From: Mycobacterium syngnathidarum
GTDB lineage: Bacteria; Actinomycetota; Actinomycetes; Mycobacteriales; Mycobacteriaceae
DNA: 64,000 nt
Direction: 5' to 3'
NCBI RefSeq assembly: GCF_001942625.1
Contig: NZ_MLCL01000039.1
Location: 62,001-126,000, forward strand
This document shows positions 26,673-37,154 of the stretch, piece by piece. The stretch's first letter is position 1, and each line of letters opens with the position of its first letter. The notes beneath the pieces were generated by a model, which searched no databases, was not told where the DNA came from, and saw only the letters and a program-made list of their open reading frames with translations. A program made the position numbers and the translations under genes.

Positions 26673-27716
26673 TCAGGCCGGAGGCTGCATTTCCGGCGGA
26701 GCGTCGGTGACCGGCACCGGCACGCCGACACCCGGATGCGCCGGATCGGCCGGGGGCGGCGGCGAGTTCGGGTCAGGAGCGGCCGCCGCCGGCGGCGTCC
26801 ACGGCCGGATCGAGTTGGCCAGTGTCGCGGCAGCAGCCTTGTCCACCGGATTGCTGGCCGAGCCCAACCACACCACGAACCAACGTTCCGGTGCGCGTTG
26901 CCCGCGCGGGGTTCCCGGGGGCGACGGCGCACCGACCACGCCGGCCCAGATCTGGCCGTTGGGCTTGTTGGTATCGGTGAACTTCACCTCGTAGTACGAC
27001 GCGACGCCGGTGAGCCCGTTGGCGTCGAGCGGCACGGTCTCCTGATTCACCCGGGTCCCGGGGAACGGCATGAAGAACTCACCCATGTCGGAGGCCAGCC
27101 GGACCGCCGCCTTGGCGTTGTCGGCCTCGGCACCGGCGAACAGCTTCAGATCCAGCCGCCCCAGCAGCACACTCGTGTCGTTCGGCGGCTCAGGAGTGCC
27201 CTCCGGCGGGATCTTGGTCAACAACGCCTGCCCGTAAGACAACTGAGTTGCGTCCGAAACCTTCCACCCACCGGGCACCACATAGCTGAACCCGCCCGCG
27301 GCATTGTCGACACGACCCGGCTCCGGAGCGGGCGGGGCGGGCGGCGGGACCGGTGCATTGGGATCGACGGGCGCCGGAGCGGGAGCGGGCGCACCGGGAG
27401 CCGGCGGCGGAGCCGGCGCGGGCACACCGGGAGCCGGCGGCGGGGCGGGAGCGGGAGCAGGCGGCGGGGCGGGAGCGGGAGCCCCAGGCGCGGGAGCCGG
27501 AGTGGGTGCAGGCGGCGGGGCGGGAGCGGGAGCGGGCGCCGGAGCACCGGGCACAGCCGGGGCGGGGGCCGGCGGCGGCGGGGGCACCGGCTCGGGATCC
27601 GCATGGGCCACCGCGGGCAGCGCAACGGCCGCGGCGGTCGCACCGGTCATCGCAACCAGCGCCAGCTTCTTCGACAGACCTCTGCGCCGATGTGACATCG
27701 CATCCGACTCGTCCAT
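26673..27716 (-). CDS. apa: alanine/proline-rich secreted antigen Apa (fibronectin attachment protein)
   Basis: 347 residues, ATG 27716; ATG 27698 is also possible. A signal peptide ([20 protein letters not shown], cut after AHA) is followed by DPEP and about 100 residues of Pro/Ala repeats, then a globular domain starting [20 protein letters not shown]. The globular domain contains [38 protein letters not shown] and [18 protein letters not shown], all close to M. tuberculosis Apa (Rv1860). The C-terminal tail is again Pro-rich. In M. tuberculosis the protein is mannosylated on Thr, secreted and binds fibronectin; the repeat region here is much richer in plain Pro-Ala. It lies downstream of modC, as in Rv1859-Rv1860. 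Confidence 0.93.
   Translation of the reverse strand: MDESDAMSHRRRGLSKKLALVAMTGATAAAVALPAVAHADPEPVPPPPPAPAPAVPGAPAPAPAPAPPPAPTPAPAPGAPAPAPPPAPAPAPPPAPGVPAPAPPPAPGAPAPAPAPVDPNAPVPPPAPPAPEPGRVDNAAGGFSYVVPGGWKVSDATQLSYGQALLTKIPPEGTPEPPNDTSVLLGRLDLKLFAGAEADNAKAAVRLASDMGEFFMPFPGTRVNQETVPLDANGLTGVASYYEVKFTDTNKPNGQIWAGVVGAPSPPGTPRGQRAPERWFVVWLGSASNPVDKAAAATLANSIRPWTPPAAAAPDPNSPPPPADPAHPGVGVPVPVTDAPPEMQPPA
27310..27600. repeat. GC-rich low-complexity repeat encoding Pro-Ala tract of Apa
   Basis: Imperfect short repeats (GGAGCGGGAGC, GGCGGCGG, GGAGCCGGCGG) encode units such as [10 protein letters not shown]. They vary by insertion of whole PAPGAP units, the pattern expected from replication slippage. 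Coding rather than CRISPR: unit length is irregular and there are no unique spacers. Confidence 0.75.
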
Positions 27717-27954
27717 GGGGAAGAAACTACCGTGTTACGGCCGTGACGCAAGTGTGAGTTGCTCTTAGAGTGCCAAAAAGTATGATTGCGACAGATGGGA
27801 TATCTGCAGCTGAACGGCAGCTTGCCTGATTGCTGGCACACGAGTGCGCCGGGCGCCACGCCGGGCTTGGCAACCCACCTTCGCCACCCGCGGTGTCGAC
27901 ACCCTCAACCCGTGATTCGGATGCGCGGGCGCGGGCGTTACCGCCTCAGGCCAT

Positions 27955-29055
27955 TCAACTTCCCGCACCCGCGGCGTGGACCGCGACCTCCTGGGCCTTC
28001 ACCGAGAAAAACACCGTGTCCCCCGGTGCGAGGCCCAGCTCGGCGGCCGACTCGGCAGTGATGTCAGCAGCCAGGCCCGGTGCGCCGTCGGACTGATCGT
28101 CGGCCCGCACCCGGATGCCGGGCCCGCGGCTGTCGAGCTCGGCGACCGTCACCGCCACGGTGTTGCGCGGACTGCCATGCGGTTCGTGGCGGTACACCGC
28201 GACAGACGCCGGCGAGAACACCGCGACCACCGGCACACCGGGCGCCACCTCAGAAGCCGCCGTACCGTGCCACTTCGAGCCCGACTCGGTGGTCACCACG
28301 CCAGCTCCGCCCGCCGTACCTCTGATCAGGTTCACCCCGGCGAACCGGGCGCCGAAGGGACTCTTGGGTGCCGCCAACACCTCTGCAGCAGAACCACTTT
28401 CGACGATCCTGCCCCCATCGACCACGAGCACGCGGTCGGCCAGGGTCAGTACATCGAGCAAGTCATGGGTGATCAGCAGCGCACACCTGCCACCGTGTGC
28501 CAGCACCCGCCGCAGCACCTTGCGCATCGATGCCGCCACCGCCACGTCCAGACCTGCCATGGGTTCATCGAGCAACAGCACCGCGGGGTCCGCGGCCAGA
28601 GCCCGGGCCAGGGCGACCCGCTGAGCCTGTCCCCCCGACAACTGTCGCGGCCGGCGATGGGCCAGATCAGTGGCATCGACCTCGGCCAACCACCGGTGAG
28701 CGGTCTCGTAGGCGGCACGCCGACCCAACCGGCCTCCGCTGCGGGCAGCGAAAGCCACGTTGGCCGCAACGCTCAAATGCGGGAACAACAGGGAGTCCTG
28801 CAACAACAGCCCGACGCGGCGGGCATGCGTGGGCACCTGGACACCCGCCGCCGTGTCGGTCAGCACCCGATCGCCCACCCGGATGTGTCCGGCGTCCAGG
28901 CCGACCAACCCGGCTATGGCATGCAGGGTGGTCGACTTGCCCGCCCCGTTGGGGCCCAGTACCGCCAGCACCTGGCCGGCCCCAACACCGAATTCCAGGT
29001 CCAGGCCGCGGTTTTCGAGGACAGCGCGCACTTGCAGCATCATCTCCGGCGTCAT
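27955..29055 (-). CDS. modC: molybdate ABC transporter ATP-binding protein
   Basis: 366 residues. ATG 29055 overlaps the modB stop (ATGA); a TTG at 29061 is the longer alternative. ABC ATPase motifs: Walker A GPNGAGKS, signature [16 protein letters not shown], Walker [11 protein letters not shown], switch His ITHDLLDVL. The last ~110 residues form a Mop/TOBE-like domain ending [14 protein letters not shown], typical of ModC. It energises ModB. The apa gene follows after 238 bases, in which no gene was seen. Confidence 0.9.
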   Translation of the reverse strand: MTPEMMLQVRAVLENRGLDLEFGVGAGQVLAVLGPNGAGKSTTLHAIAGLVGLDAGHIRVGDRVLTDTAAGVQVPTHARRVGLLLQDSLLFPHLSVAANVAFAARSGGRLGRRAAYETAHRWLAEVDATDLAHRRPRQLSGGQAQRVALARALAADPAVLLLDEPMAGLDVAVAASMRKVLRRVLAHGGRCALLITHDLLDVLTLADRVLVVDGGRIVESGSAAEVLAAPKSPFGARFAGVNLIRGTAGGAGVVTTESGSKWHGTAASEVAPGVPVVAVFSPASVAVYRHEPHGSPRNTVAVTVAELDSRGPGIRVRADDQSDGAPGLAADITAESAAELGLAPGDTVFFSVKAQEVAVHAAGAGS

Positions 29056-29846
29056 GTCCAACCACCCGCCCGCAGCCGACGGCTACCCAGCCCGATGACC
29101 ACCACAGCCGCCACCGCGACCAAGAGCACCGACAACGCCACGGCGGCGTCGGCATCGCTTTCGCGCTGCAGGTAGATCTCCAGCGGAAGGGTCCGGGTGA
29201 CACCCTGCCTCGATCCGGCGAACGTCAGCGTGGCGCCGAACTCCCCGAGGGCGCGCGCAAAGGCCAACACAGCTCCCGACATCAGGCCCGGTCCCAGCAG
29301 CGGCAGGGTCACCCGCCACCACACCTTTGCCGGCGTGGCACCCAGCGTCGAGGCCACCACCTCGTATTCGGTGCCGGCGGTGCGGGCCGCGCCTTCCAGC
29401 GAGATGACCAGAAACGGCAACGACACGAACGTCTGCGCCAGCACGACCGCCACCGTGGTGAAAGCGATCTGCACCCCGGCCCCCTCCAGGTACCGGCCGA
29501 CCAGGCCGAGCCTGCCGAAGGCGTACAGCAGGGCGATGCCGCCCACCACCGGCGGCAGCACGAGCGGCAGCAAGATCAACGGTCGGGCGATCCGAGTGAC
29601 GGGCCCGTCGGTGCGGGCCAGCACCAACGCGAGCGGCACCCCCAACAGCACGCACAGCACCGTGCTGGCCAGGGAGGTTTGCAGACTGAGCTTCAGTGCC
29701 GCGGTAGACGACGGGCTGGAGATCAGCGACCCGAATCGCGGCCAGTCCACCTTTGCCACCATCGCCACCAAGGGCAGCACGACGAAGATCGCGCCCACCA
29801 CGGCCGGGAAATATATCCAGCGCGGTAGCCGTGGCGGAATCGTCAC
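29052..29846 (-). CDS. modB: molybdate ABC transporter permease
   Basis: 264 residues, ATG 29846. Six or so transmembrane helices and the permease EAA-type loop [20 protein letters not shown]. Helices include [20 protein letters not shown] and [20 protein letters not shown]. Overlaps modC by four bases. The gene order in M. tuberculosis is modA-modB-modC. Here the 176 bases upstream of modB hold no modA, so the periplasmic molybdate-binding protein must be encoded elsewhere or be missing. Confidence 0.9.
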   Translation of the reverse strand: MTIPPRLPRWIYFPAVVGAIFVVLPLVAMVAKVDWPRFGSLISSPSSTAALKLSLQTSLASTVLCVLLGVPLALVLARTDGPVTRIARPLILLPLVLPPVVGGIALLYAFGRLGLVGRYLEGAGVQIAFTTVAVVLAQTFVSLPFLVISLEGAARTAGTEYEVVASTLGATPAKVWWRVTLPLLGPGLMSGAVLAFARALGEFGATLTFAGSRQGVTRTLPLEIYLQRESDADAAVALSVLLVAVAAVVVIGLGSRRLRAGGWT

Positions 29847-30022
29847 AATGCGACCTCACGGACCGTGCCGACGCAGGTGAGAGCGCTGGGTCGGATCATC
29901 TCCGCAACCTTATGTGAGCCCGCGTTTGGCGCGTCGAGTTTCCTGTCCTAGCTACTGTCCAGTAACATTGGCCGTTGGTCGCCCCGTCCGGTGCGGCGAT
30001 CCCGGGTACATGGAGGTACATC

Positions 30023-30697
30023 ATGGCGGAGGTGCTGGTCACCGGCGGCGACACTGAACTCGGCCGCACCATTGCGGCGGGTTTCCTCGACGCGGGCCAC
30101 AACGTGGTCATCGCCGGCGCCCGTCGCGAGGATCTGGAATTGGCCGCCAAGCAACTCGACGTCGCGTCGATCGTGTTCGACAACACCGATCCCGCGAGTC
30201 TCGAGAGTGCCCGCACGCTGTTCCCTCACCACCTCGACACCCTGGTCAACGTCCCGGCCCCGTTGTTCGAGGCCAAGGATCCCCGCACGTTCACCCTCAC
30301 CGACCTGGCCACCGCGTGGCGCAACGCGCTCGATGCCACCGTGGTCTCGGCGGCGCTGACCGTGCAGATCGTCGGCGACCACCTGCGTTCGGGCGGTTCG
30401 ATCATCAACATCGTGCCCGCGAGCCCGCGTGAGGGCAGTGCCGAAGCTGCCGTCAAGGCGGCGCTGGCCGATTGGACCACCGGTCAGGCCGCATACTTCG
30501 GTACCCGCGGAATCACCGTCAACGCCGTCGCCCCGGGCTTGTCCGCCGATCCGGGCTACGACGGCCTGGGCGCCACGCCGCCGTCGGTTGCTGACGAATT
30601 CGCCCGCCTTGCAGTGTTTTTGAGCACTCCGGCGGCTCGCCACATCACGGGACAGACGATGCACGTCAGCCGTGGTTCGATGGCAACCCTGGGATAG
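30023..30697 (+). CDS. short-chain dehydrogenase family protein (Rv1856c-like)
   Basis: 224 residues. ATG 30023 (MAEVLVTGGDTELGRTIAAG), with GGAGG upstream; an in-frame GTG at 29975 is rejected. The Rossmann glycine motif is TGGDTELG. The active-site segment reads INIVPASPREGSAEAAVKAA, which keeps a Lys but has no Tyr four residues before it, so the YxxxK motif is broken. The C-terminal GITVNAVAPGLSADPG and GQTMHVSRG are family-typical. It may bind NAD(P) without classical SDR catalysis. Divergent from modB; starts the run leading to ndh. Confidence 0.82.
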   Translation: MAEVLVTGGDTELGRTIAAGFLDAGHNVVIAGARREDLELAAKQLDVASIVFDNTDPASLESARTLFPHHLDTLVNVPAPLFEAKDPRTFTLTDLATAWRNALDATVVSAALTVQIVGDHLRSGGSIINIVPASPREGSAEAAVKAALADWTTGQAAYFGTRGITVNAVAPGLSADPGYDGLGATPPSVADEFARLAVFLSTPAARHITGQTMHVSRGSMATLG

Positions 30698-30715
30698 CGC
30701 GCTAGGGTCGGAGAA

Positions 30716-31642
30716 GTGACAATCCGACTCGGACTCCAGATCCCCAACTTTTCCTACGGCACCGGCGTTTCCGAACTCTTCCCGACCGTCATCGCCCAGG
30801 CCCGCGAGGCCGAGGCGGCCGGGTTCGATTCGGTGTTCGTGATGGACCACTTCTACCAGCTGCCCGGCCTGGGCACGCCCGACCAGCCGATGCTGGAGGC
30901 CTACACCGCGCTCGGTGCGCTGGCTTCCGCAACGCAGCAGGTGCAGCTCGGCACACTGGTCACCGGCAATACCTACCGGAATCCGACGCTGCTGGCCAAG
31001 GCCATCACCACCCTCGACGTGGTGAGCGCAGGCCGGGCCATTCTCGGCATCGGAACCGGCTGGTTCGAACTCGAACACGACAGCCTCGGCTTCGAATTCG
31101 GCACCTTCACCGAGCGATTCAAGAAGCTCGATGAGGCACTGCAGATCATTTTGCCGATGCTCGAGGGCAAGCGCGCGACGTTCAGCGGCACCTACTACCG
31201 GACCGAGGAAGCCTTCGCCGAACCGCGCTTCCGCGACCACATCCCGCTGATGATCGGCGGCAGCGGCGAGAAGAAGACCATCCCGCTGGCGGCCCGGCAC
31301 TTCGACCACCTCAACATCATCGCGGGCTTCGACGAATTGCCCCGCAAGCTCGACGTGATCCGGCAGCAGTGCGAGCAGATCGACCGGGACCCGGCGACCC
31401 TGGAGACCAGCATGCTGGTGGTCGCCCTGATCGGCGAGCAGTTCACCGCCGACGCCATACCGCCCGATTTCCAGCAGCGCGCCGTGTTCGGCAGCGCCGC
31501 GCAGATCGCCGAACAGCTCAAGACCAAGCTCTTCGACACCGGGGTCGACGGGGTCATCCTCAGTCCGGTGACCATGGGTGGCTACGTACCCGGAGGCATC
31601 ACCGCCGTGGCCGAAGAGTTGAAACCACTGATATCCGGGTAA
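30716..31642 (+). CDS. LLM class F420-dependent oxidoreductase (Rv1855c-like)
   Basis: 308 residues, GTG 30716. Luciferase-like TIM barrel: MTIRLGLQIPNFSYGTGVSE, AREAEAAGFDSVFVMDHFYQ, LGTLVTGNTYRNPTLLAKAI, AILGIGTGWFELEHDSLGFE, and the late IPLMIGGSGEKKTI. The F420-type subgroup is common in mycobacteria; the substrate is unknown. Eighteen bases after the SDR gene, so likely cotranscribed with it and perhaps with ndh. Confidence 0.88.
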   Translation: MTIRLGLQIPNFSYGTGVSELFPTVIAQAREAEAAGFDSVFVMDHFYQLPGLGTPDQPMLEAYTALGALASATQQVQLGTLVTGNTYRNPTLLAKAITTLDVVSAGRAILGIGTGWFELEHDSLGFEFGTFTERFKKLDEALQIILPMLEGKRATFSGTYYRTEEAFAEPRFRDHIPLMIGGSGEKKTIPLAARHFDHLNIIAGFDELPRKLDVIRQQCEQIDRDPATLETSMLVVALIGEQFTADAIPPDFQQRAVFGSAAQIAEQLKTKLFDTGVDGVILSPVTMGGYVPGGITAVAEELKPLISG

Positions 31643-31740
31643 ACACTCGGGTCGGTTGGCCATCTCGCCGCACAGGCGGGAATCGTGCCGACTAACCTGA
31701 TTGTTATTACGAGTGGCAAACACGTCCGCGAGGAGCAGCA

Positions 31741-33114
31741 ATGAGCCATCCCGGAGCTACGGCATCGGATCGGCATAGAGTAGTCATCATCGGATCGGGT
31801 TTCGGCGGTCTCACCGCTGCCAAGACCCTCAAGCGTGCCGACGTCGACGTCAAGCTGATCGCCCGCACCACCCACCACCTGTTCCAACCGCTGCTGTACC
31901 AGGTGGCCACCGGCATCATCTCCGAGGGCGAGATCGCGCCGGCCACCCGCGTGATCCTGCGCAAGCAGAAGAATGCCCAGGTGTTGTTGGGCGACGTCAC
32001 TCACATCGATCTGGAGCAGCAGACCGTGGATTCGGTGCTGCTCGGCCACACCTACTCCACCCCGTACGACAGCCTCATCATCGCCGCCGGGGCCGGCCAG
32101 TCCTACTTCGGCAACGATCATTTCGCCGAGTTCGCTCCCGGTATGAAGTCCATCGACGATGCGCTGGAACTGCGCGGCCGTATCCTCGGCGCGTTCGAAC
32201 AGGCCGAGCGTTCCAGCGATCCGGTGCGCCGCGCCAAACTGCTGACCTTCACCGTGGTCGGCGCTGGTCCGACCGGTGTCGAAATGGCCGGGCAGATCGC
32301 CGAATTGTCTGATCAGACGCTGCACGGCAGCTTCCGCCACATCGATCCGACCGAGGCCCGAGTGATCCTGCTCGACGCCGCACCGGCAGTGCTGCCGCCC
32401 ATGGGCGAGAAGCTCGGCCGCAAGGCGCGGGAACGTCTGGAGAAGATGGGGGTCGAAGTTCAGCTCGGCGCCATGGTCACCGATGTCGACCGAAACGGGC
32501 TCACCGTCAAAGATTCCGACGGCACCATCCGCCGCATCGAATCGGCTTGCAAGGTGTGGTCGGCAGGTGTCTCGGCCAGCCCGCTGGGTAAAGATCTCGC
32601 CGAGCAGTCCGGGGTCGAGCTCGACCGGGCCGGTCGGGTCAAGGTGCAGCCGGACCTGACGTTGCCGGGCCATCCGAACGTGTTCGTCGTCGGTGACATG
32701 GCCGCCGTGGACGGGGTGCCCGGCGTCGCCCAGGGCGCGATCCAGGGTGGCCGGTACGCGGCCAAGCTGATCAAGCGCGAAGTCGCCGGTACCAGCCCCA
32801 AGATCCGGTCGCCGTTCGAATACTGGGACAAGGGCTCGATGGCCACGGTGTCGCGGTTCTCGGCGGTGGCCAAAGTCGGCAAGCTGGAGTTCGCCGGGTT
32901 CTTCGCCTGGTTGTGCTGGCTGGTGCTGCACCTGGTGTACCTGGTCGGATTCAAGACCAAGCTGGTGACCCTGTTGTCCTGGGGTGTGACGTTCCTGAGC
33001 ACCAAGCGCGGACAGCTCACCATCACCGAACAGCAGGCGTACGCCCGCACCAGGATCGAAGAACTCGAGGAGATCGCGGCTTCCGTGCAGGAAACCGAGA
33101 GAGCGGCCTCCTAG
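31741..33114 (+). CDS. ndh: type II NADH dehydrogenase
   Basis: 457 residues, ATG 31741 with GAGGAGCAGC upstream. FAD Rossmann motif VVIIGSGFGGLTAAKTLKRA, NADH Rossmann motif FTVVGAGPTGVEMAGQIAEL, and second FAD site NVFVVGDMAAVDGVPGVAQG. The C-terminal hydrophobic segment FFAWLCWLVLHLVYLVGF anchors the protein to the membrane. NDH-2 oxidises NADH and reduces menaquinone without pumping protons; it is a major entry point to the mycobacterial respiratory chain. The stop TAG shares CTAG with the stop of the convergent ureD. Confidence 0.96.
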   Translation: MSHPGATASDRHRVVIIGSGFGGLTAAKTLKRADVDVKLIARTTHHLFQPLLYQVATGIISEGEIAPATRVILRKQKNAQVLLGDVTHIDLEQQTVDSVLLGHTYSTPYDSLIIAAGAGQSYFGNDHFAEFAPGMKSIDDALELRGRILGAFEQAERSSDPVRRAKLLTFTVVGAGPTGVEMAGQIAELSDQTLHGSFRHIDPTEARVILLDAAPAVLPPMGEKLGRKARERLEKMGVEVQLGAMVTDVDRNGLTVKDSDGTIRRIESACKVWSAGVSASPLGKDLAEQSGVELDRAGRVKVQPDLTLPGHPNVFVVGDMAAVDGVPGVAQGAIQGGRYAAKLIKREVAGTSPKIRSPFEYWDKGSMATVSRFSAVAKVGKLEFAGFFAWLCWLVLHLVYLVGFKTKLVTLLSWGVTFLSTKRGQLTITEQQAYARTRIEELEEIAASVQETERAAS

Positions 33115-33758
33115 CCCACCTCGGTTTCCGGTGGTAGCCGGTCTCCTTGCCAGGTGGCCAGGCTGCCGCCCCGAGCCAGCGCCAGAATGGGTCCGGTGGC
33201 CTCGAACGAGGTTGCCGGATAACGCAGTTCGCTGACGCAGGCCCGTGGCGCGGTGAGTATGTCGTCCCCCACGGCTCCGTGACCGAGTTCGATGCGATGA
33301 CGCAGCAACGGCGCCGAGCCGATGTCGGCGTGCACTGCCGACGACCAGAACCCGTCGCGCTCACCGGATCTGCCGACCTGCACCCGCTCACGAATCCGCA
33401 CCCACGCTGACTCGGTGAGTTGCAGTCGCGTGTCGGTGTGATGGACCGAGCCACCGGCCACCACGGTCGGCTGCGGATCCAGGTCCAAACTACCGGCGAT
33501 CTCGAGTTCCCAATGCGCTGCCGACTGCACTGTGCGGCCGCCGGGCAGCACCATGGTGGCCGCGGCGGTACGGATCCGCAGCCGTGCACCGGATTCCACC
33601 ACCAACCGCACCGTGAGGGTGTCGCCGCCGAGCGGCGTTGCAGCCGTGGAGACCAGATGTACCGTATCGGGCTCGGTGCAGCGCCCCGCGAGCCCACCGC
33701 GCGCCTCGATCCGCGGTAACCGCCCCGGCGAGGCGGCAATCACCACGCGCGCGTGCAT
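33111..33758 (-). CDS. ureD: urease accessory protein UreD
   Basis: 215 residues, ATG 33758, overlapping the ureG stop by one base. Beta-rich UreD/UreH pattern: VHLVSTAATPLGGDTLTVRL, VESGARLRIRTAAATMVLPG, and ERDGFWSSAVHADIGSAPLL. UreD forms the UreD-F-G complex on apo-urease and provides a nickel tunnel. It is the last gene of the minus-strand urease operon and shorter than proteobacterial UreD (~270), as usual in mycobacteria. Confidence 0.93.
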   Translation of the reverse strand: MHARVVIAASPGRLPRIEARGGLAGRCTEPDTVHLVSTAATPLGGDTLTVRLVVESGARLRIRTAAATMVLPGGRTVQSAAHWELEIAGSLDLDPQPTVVAGGSVHHTDTRLQLTESAWVRIRERVQVGRSGERDGFWSSAVHADIGSAPLLRHRIELGHGAVGDDILTAPRACVSELRYPATSFEATGPILALARGGSLATWQGDRLPPETEVG

Positions 33759-34444
33759 CAGGCCGGCGAGGGCTGGGCAAGCGTCAGCTGCTCGCGCACC
33801 CAGGCCAGCACGGGACCCGCGGTCGGATCCGCGGTCAGCGAGATGAGCTCCGTCGGCCGCTGCCCCCTGGCCTTGGCAGCGTCGCGGCGCATCACCTCCA
33901 GATCTGCACCAACCAGCGGCGCCAGATCAGTCTTGTTGACCACCAAAAGGTCCGAGTACGTCACGCCGGGCCCACCTTTGCGCGGCACCTTGTCTCCCCC
34001 GGCCACGTCGACGACGAAGATCTGCACGTCCACCAGCCCCGACGAGAACGTGGCGGTGAGGTTGTCGCCACCGGACTCGACGAGGATCAGGTCCAACGGT
34101 GGGTTCGCCTCGATCAGGTCGTCGATCGCGTCGAGGTTGGCGGTGATGTCGTCGCGGATCGCGGTGTGCGGGCAGCCTCCGGTCTGGACCGCGGCGATCC
34201 GCTCGTCGGGCAGGACCGCGTGCCTGCGCAGGAAGTCGGCGTCCTCGGTGGTGTAGATGTCGTTGGTCAACACCGCCAGCGACAACTCGTCACGCAGCTG
34301 CCTGCTCAGCGCGGCCACCAGTGCGGTCTTGCCGGACCCGACCGGCCCGCCGACGCCGATGCGCAGCGGCTCGCCGGGCCGACGCACCCGCTTGGGCCGG
34401 TCGACGTGGGTGTGGGGTTCGCCGTCGAGGAAATGCGGTGGCAT
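33758..34444 (-). CDS. ureG: urease accessory GTPase UreG
   Basis: 228 residues, ATG 34444. P-loop [17 protein letters not shown]; nickel/zinc-binding CPH motif in [26 protein letters not shown] as Walker B; guanine-specificity NKTD in [11 protein letters not shown]. An N-terminal His cluster ([16 protein letters not shown]) probably binds nickel. UreG hydrolyses GTP to drive nickel delivery and lysine carbamylation of UreC. Confidence 0.96.
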   Translation of the reverse strand: MPPHFLDGEPHTHVDRPKRVRRPGEPLRIGVGGPVGSGKTALVAALSRQLRDELSLAVLTNDIYTTEDADFLRRHAVLPDERIAAVQTGGCPHTAIRDDITANLDAIDDLIEANPPLDLILVESGGDNLTATFSSGLVDVQIFVVDVAGGDKVPRKGGPGVTYSDLLVVNKTDLAPLVGADLEVMRRDAAKARGQRPTELISLTADPTAGPVLAWVREQLTLAQPSPA

Positions 34445-34476
34445 GGTGGACCTTTCGGTTATGTGACAGAGGTGGG

Positions 34477-35112
34477 TTACGAGACGAACAACGGCCGGTC
34501 TCGTTCGGTGTGGCGCTGCGCCAGGACGTCGAGCAGTGGGTCGGACAGATCTGCCAGCCCGGTGACCGCCTCGGCCGCCACCGCGTCACACAGCCCGGAG
34601 AGCTCGAAAGTCAGCGCCGCGACATCGGCGGGGTCCAATGCCAGTAGCCGCTGCGCGGCGGTGGCCGATCCGGTCATGGTGGTGTACACCAGCGACAGCG
34701 CGGTCTGGCCGTCATCCAGCTCGGCGGCAGACGCGACGGTCCCGGCCGCGACCGGTAGGTGAGGCCGGGACCCGAGCGCGTCCCACGACTGCTGTGGCCA
34801 CACCCGGCGCGCCAGCCGGACCAATCCGCGCCCCTGGGCACGCGAGGCTTCGCGGGCCGCCGGAGCCGGTGTGCGAGCATCGGTTTCGGCGTCGGCGTAC
34901 TCGGGGTCGAGGGTTCCGCTACGGACCGCCACCGCGATCGAGGCGGCCACCTTCCCGCTGGTCCGCAGCCGCCGGATCAGAAAGGCGCGCAACGTGGCGA
35001 GGTCGGTCAGCAGACCGCTGGTGATTGCCTCCTCGACACCGCCGGAGTGCACGTGACCGCCGGTCGGCAACCGTGAGTCGGCCAGGGTCAGAAGCGTCGC
35101 CAGGCTGCTCAT
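34477..35112 (-). CDS. ureF: urease accessory protein UreF
   Basis: 211 residues, ATG 35112, directly abutting the ureC stop. Helical UreF features: [20 protein letters not shown] (the conserved D-S-x-x-P-x-G-x-x-x-H-S-x-G start), [20 protein letters not shown], and [20 protein letters not shown]. UreF tunes UreG GTPase activity in the maturation complex. No ureE is found, as usual in mycobacteria; the His-rich start of UreG may replace it. Confidence 0.93.
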   Translation of the reverse strand: MSSLATLLTLADSRLPTGGHVHSGGVEEAITSGLLTDLATLRAFLIRRLRTSGKVAASIAVAVRSGTLDPEYADAETDARTPAPAAREASRAQGRGLVRLARRVWPQQSWDALGSRPHLPVAAGTVASAAELDDGQTALSLVYTTMTGSATAAQRLLALDPADVAALTFELSGLCDAVAAEAVTGLADLSDPLLDVLAQRHTERDRPLFVS

Positions 35113-36834
35113 CTAGAACAGGAAATATCGTTGGGCCATGGGCAGTTCGACCGCGGGCTGCTCCTGCCACACCTGCCCGTCGATCCGGACCGTGAAGGTG
35201 TCCGGCTCGACCTCGATGCGTGGCAATGCGTCGTTCAGCGGCATCTGCGCCTTGCCGACGCGGCGAACATTCTTGACCGCGACCAACTTCCGGCGAATAT
35301 CCACGCGTGCAGCCAGGCCGTCTTCGATCGCCTGCGGTGCGACGAAGTGGACCGATGTGGCGGCCGCGGTGGCCGGGGCCGCGCCAAACATCGGCCGCGG
35401 CAACACCGGCTGCGGGGTCGGGATGGAAGCATTGGCGTCACCCATCGCGGCCCAGGCGATCATGCCGCCCTTGACCACCGCGTGCGGGCGGACCCCGAAG
35501 AATGCCGGTTCCCACAGCACGAGGTCGGCGAGCTTGCCGACCTCGACAGAACCGACCTCATCGTCGAGGCCGTGCGCGATGGCCGGGCAGATGGTGTATT
35601 TCGCGACGTATCGGCGGACGCGATTGTTGTCGGCTGCTCCGTCGCCGTCGAGAGCGCCACGCCTGCGCTTCATCACATGCGCGGTCTGCCAAGTCCGCAG
35701 CACCACTTCACCGACCCGGCCCATGGCCTGAGAGTCGCTGCCGATCATCGAGATGGCCCCGATGTCGTGGAGCAGATCTTCGGCCGCGATCGTCGACGGC
35801 CGGATCCGGCTCTCGGCGAACGCCAGGTCCTCGGGCACGCTCGGGTTCAGATGGTGGCACACCATGAGCATGTCGAGGTGCTCGTCGAGGGTGTTGACCG
35901 TGTGCGGACGAGTCGGATTGGTCGAGCTGGGAAGCACATTCGGGTGCGCGGCGACGGTGATGATGTCGGGTGCGTGTCCGCCACCGGCGCCTTCGGTGTG
36001 ATACGCGTGGATGCCGCGGCCCTTGATGGCGGCCAGCGTGTCCTCGACGAAACCCGCCTCGTTGAGGGTGTCGGTGTGGATGTTGACCTGCACGCCGGCG
36101 GCTTCGGCGACCGTGAGGCAGGCGTCGATGGCAGCCGGCGTGGTGCCCCAATCCTCGTGCAGCTTGAATCCCGCTGCGCCCCCGCGTAACTGCTCCCACA
36201 TCGCGTCGGAACTGACGGTGTTTCCCTTGCCGAGCAACGCGACGTTGAGCGGCCAGGAGTCCAGGGATTCCAGCATCCTGGCCAGGTGCCAGGCGCCCGG
36301 GGTGACCGTGGTGGCCTTGCTGCCCTCGGCCGGGCCGGTGCCGCCGGCCACGATCGTGGTGATGCCGCTGCAGAGCGCCTCTTCCAAGATCTGTGGACAG
36401 ATCAGGTGGACATGACAGTCGATGGCCCCGGCGGTCAGGATCCGGCCGTTGCCGGCGATGATCTCGGTCGAGGGTCCGACGACCAGGCCCGGGTGCACAC
36501 CGGTCATGATGTCGGGGTTACCGGCCTTGCCGATGGCCACGATGCGACCGTCGCGGATCCCGACGTCTGCCTTGATGATTCCCCAGTGGTCGATGATCAC
36601 CGCGCCGGTGATGACGGTGTCGGGTGCCCCGTCGGCACGGGTGGCCCTCGACTGGCCCATCGACTCGCGCAGCACCTTGCCGCCGCCGAACACCGCCTCG
36701 TCACCGGCTCGGCCCGGGCCTCCGCTGCGGTCCTCGGTGATCTCGATGAACAGGTCGGTGTCGGCCAGCCGGATCCGGTCCCCCGTGGTGGGGCCGAACA
36801 GCGCCGCGTAGCGGGCCCTGGTCAATTCGGTCAT
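35113..36834 (-). CDS. ureC: urease alpha subunit UreC
   Basis: 573 residues, normal length; ATG 36834 overlaps the ureB stop (ATGA). Starts [20 protein letters not shown]. Nickel-binding His pair in [12 protein letters not shown]; carbamylated Lys in [12 protein letters not shown]; further ligands in [15 protein letters not shown] and [16 protein letters not shown]; flap His in [20 protein letters not shown]. Hydrolyses urea to ammonia and carbamate in the cytosol, supplying nitrogen and buffering acid. Confidence 0.97.
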   Translation of the reverse strand: MTELTRARYAALFGPTTGDRIRLADTDLFIEITEDRSGGPGRAGDEAVFGGGKVLRESMGQSRATRADGAPDTVITGAVIIDHWGIIKADVGIRDGRIVAIGKAGNPDIMTGVHPGLVVGPSTEIIAGNGRILTAGAIDCHVHLICPQILEEALCSGITTIVAGGTGPAEGSKATTVTPGAWHLARMLESLDSWPLNVALLGKGNTVSSDAMWEQLRGGAAGFKLHEDWGTTPAAIDACLTVAEAAGVQVNIHTDTLNEAGFVEDTLAAIKGRGIHAYHTEGAGGGHAPDIITVAAHPNVLPSSTNPTRPHTVNTLDEHLDMLMVCHHLNPSVPEDLAFAESRIRPSTIAAEDLLHDIGAISMIGSDSQAMGRVGEVVLRTWQTAHVMKRRRGALDGDGAADNNRVRRYVAKYTICPAIAHGLDDEVGSVEVGKLADLVLWEPAFFGVRPHAVVKGGMIAWAAMGDANASIPTPQPVLPRPMFGAAPATAAATSVHFVAPQAIEDGLAARVDIRRKLVAVKNVRRVGKAQMPLNDALPRIEVEPDTFTVRIDGQVWQEQPAVELPMAQRYFLF

Positions 36835-37145
36835 GTGGTTCCCAATCGGCCGGGCGGGTCGAGACTGATGCCGTGAACTTCACCCGTACCGCCGAGCGGA
36901 ACAAGTGAAATTTGTTGGGCTATCCCGGGTTCGAAGCGAACCGCGGTTCCGGCCGGGATGTCGAGCCGGTGCCCGCGGGCAGCGGACCGGTCGAATTCCA
37001 GAGCCGAGTTGGCTTGCGGCAGATGCACATGGCTGCCGACCTGTACCGGCCGGTCACCGGTGTTGACGACGTCGAGCGTCAACCGCGGCGCACCGGCATT
37101 GAGTGCGATATCACCGTCACCGAACACGATCTCACCGGGGATCAC
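36831..37145 (-). CDS. ureB: urease beta subunit UreB
   Basis: 104 residues, GTG 37145 ([20 protein letters not shown]). Contains the conserved [18 protein letters not shown] and [17 protein letters not shown]. Structural subunit of the (UreABC)3 enzyme. Its start lies nine bases after ureA; it overlaps ureC by four bases. Confidence 0.95.
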   Translation of the reverse strand: MIPGEIVFGDGDIALNAGAPRLTLDVVNTGDRPVQVGSHVHLPQANSALEFDRSAARGHRLDIPAGTAVRFEPGIAQQISLVPLGGTGEVHGISLDPPGRLGTT

Positions 37146-37154
37146 AGGGATGCC

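Noticed and set aside
27310..27600. CRISPR-like repeat array
   Set aside because: The repeats are short, irregular and in frame with the Pro-Ala region of Apa; no spacer pattern.
36920..36960. tRNA-like GGGTTCGAAGCGAACC sequence
   Set aside because: It lies inside ureB on the opposite strand and no cloverleaf or acceptor stem can be built around it.
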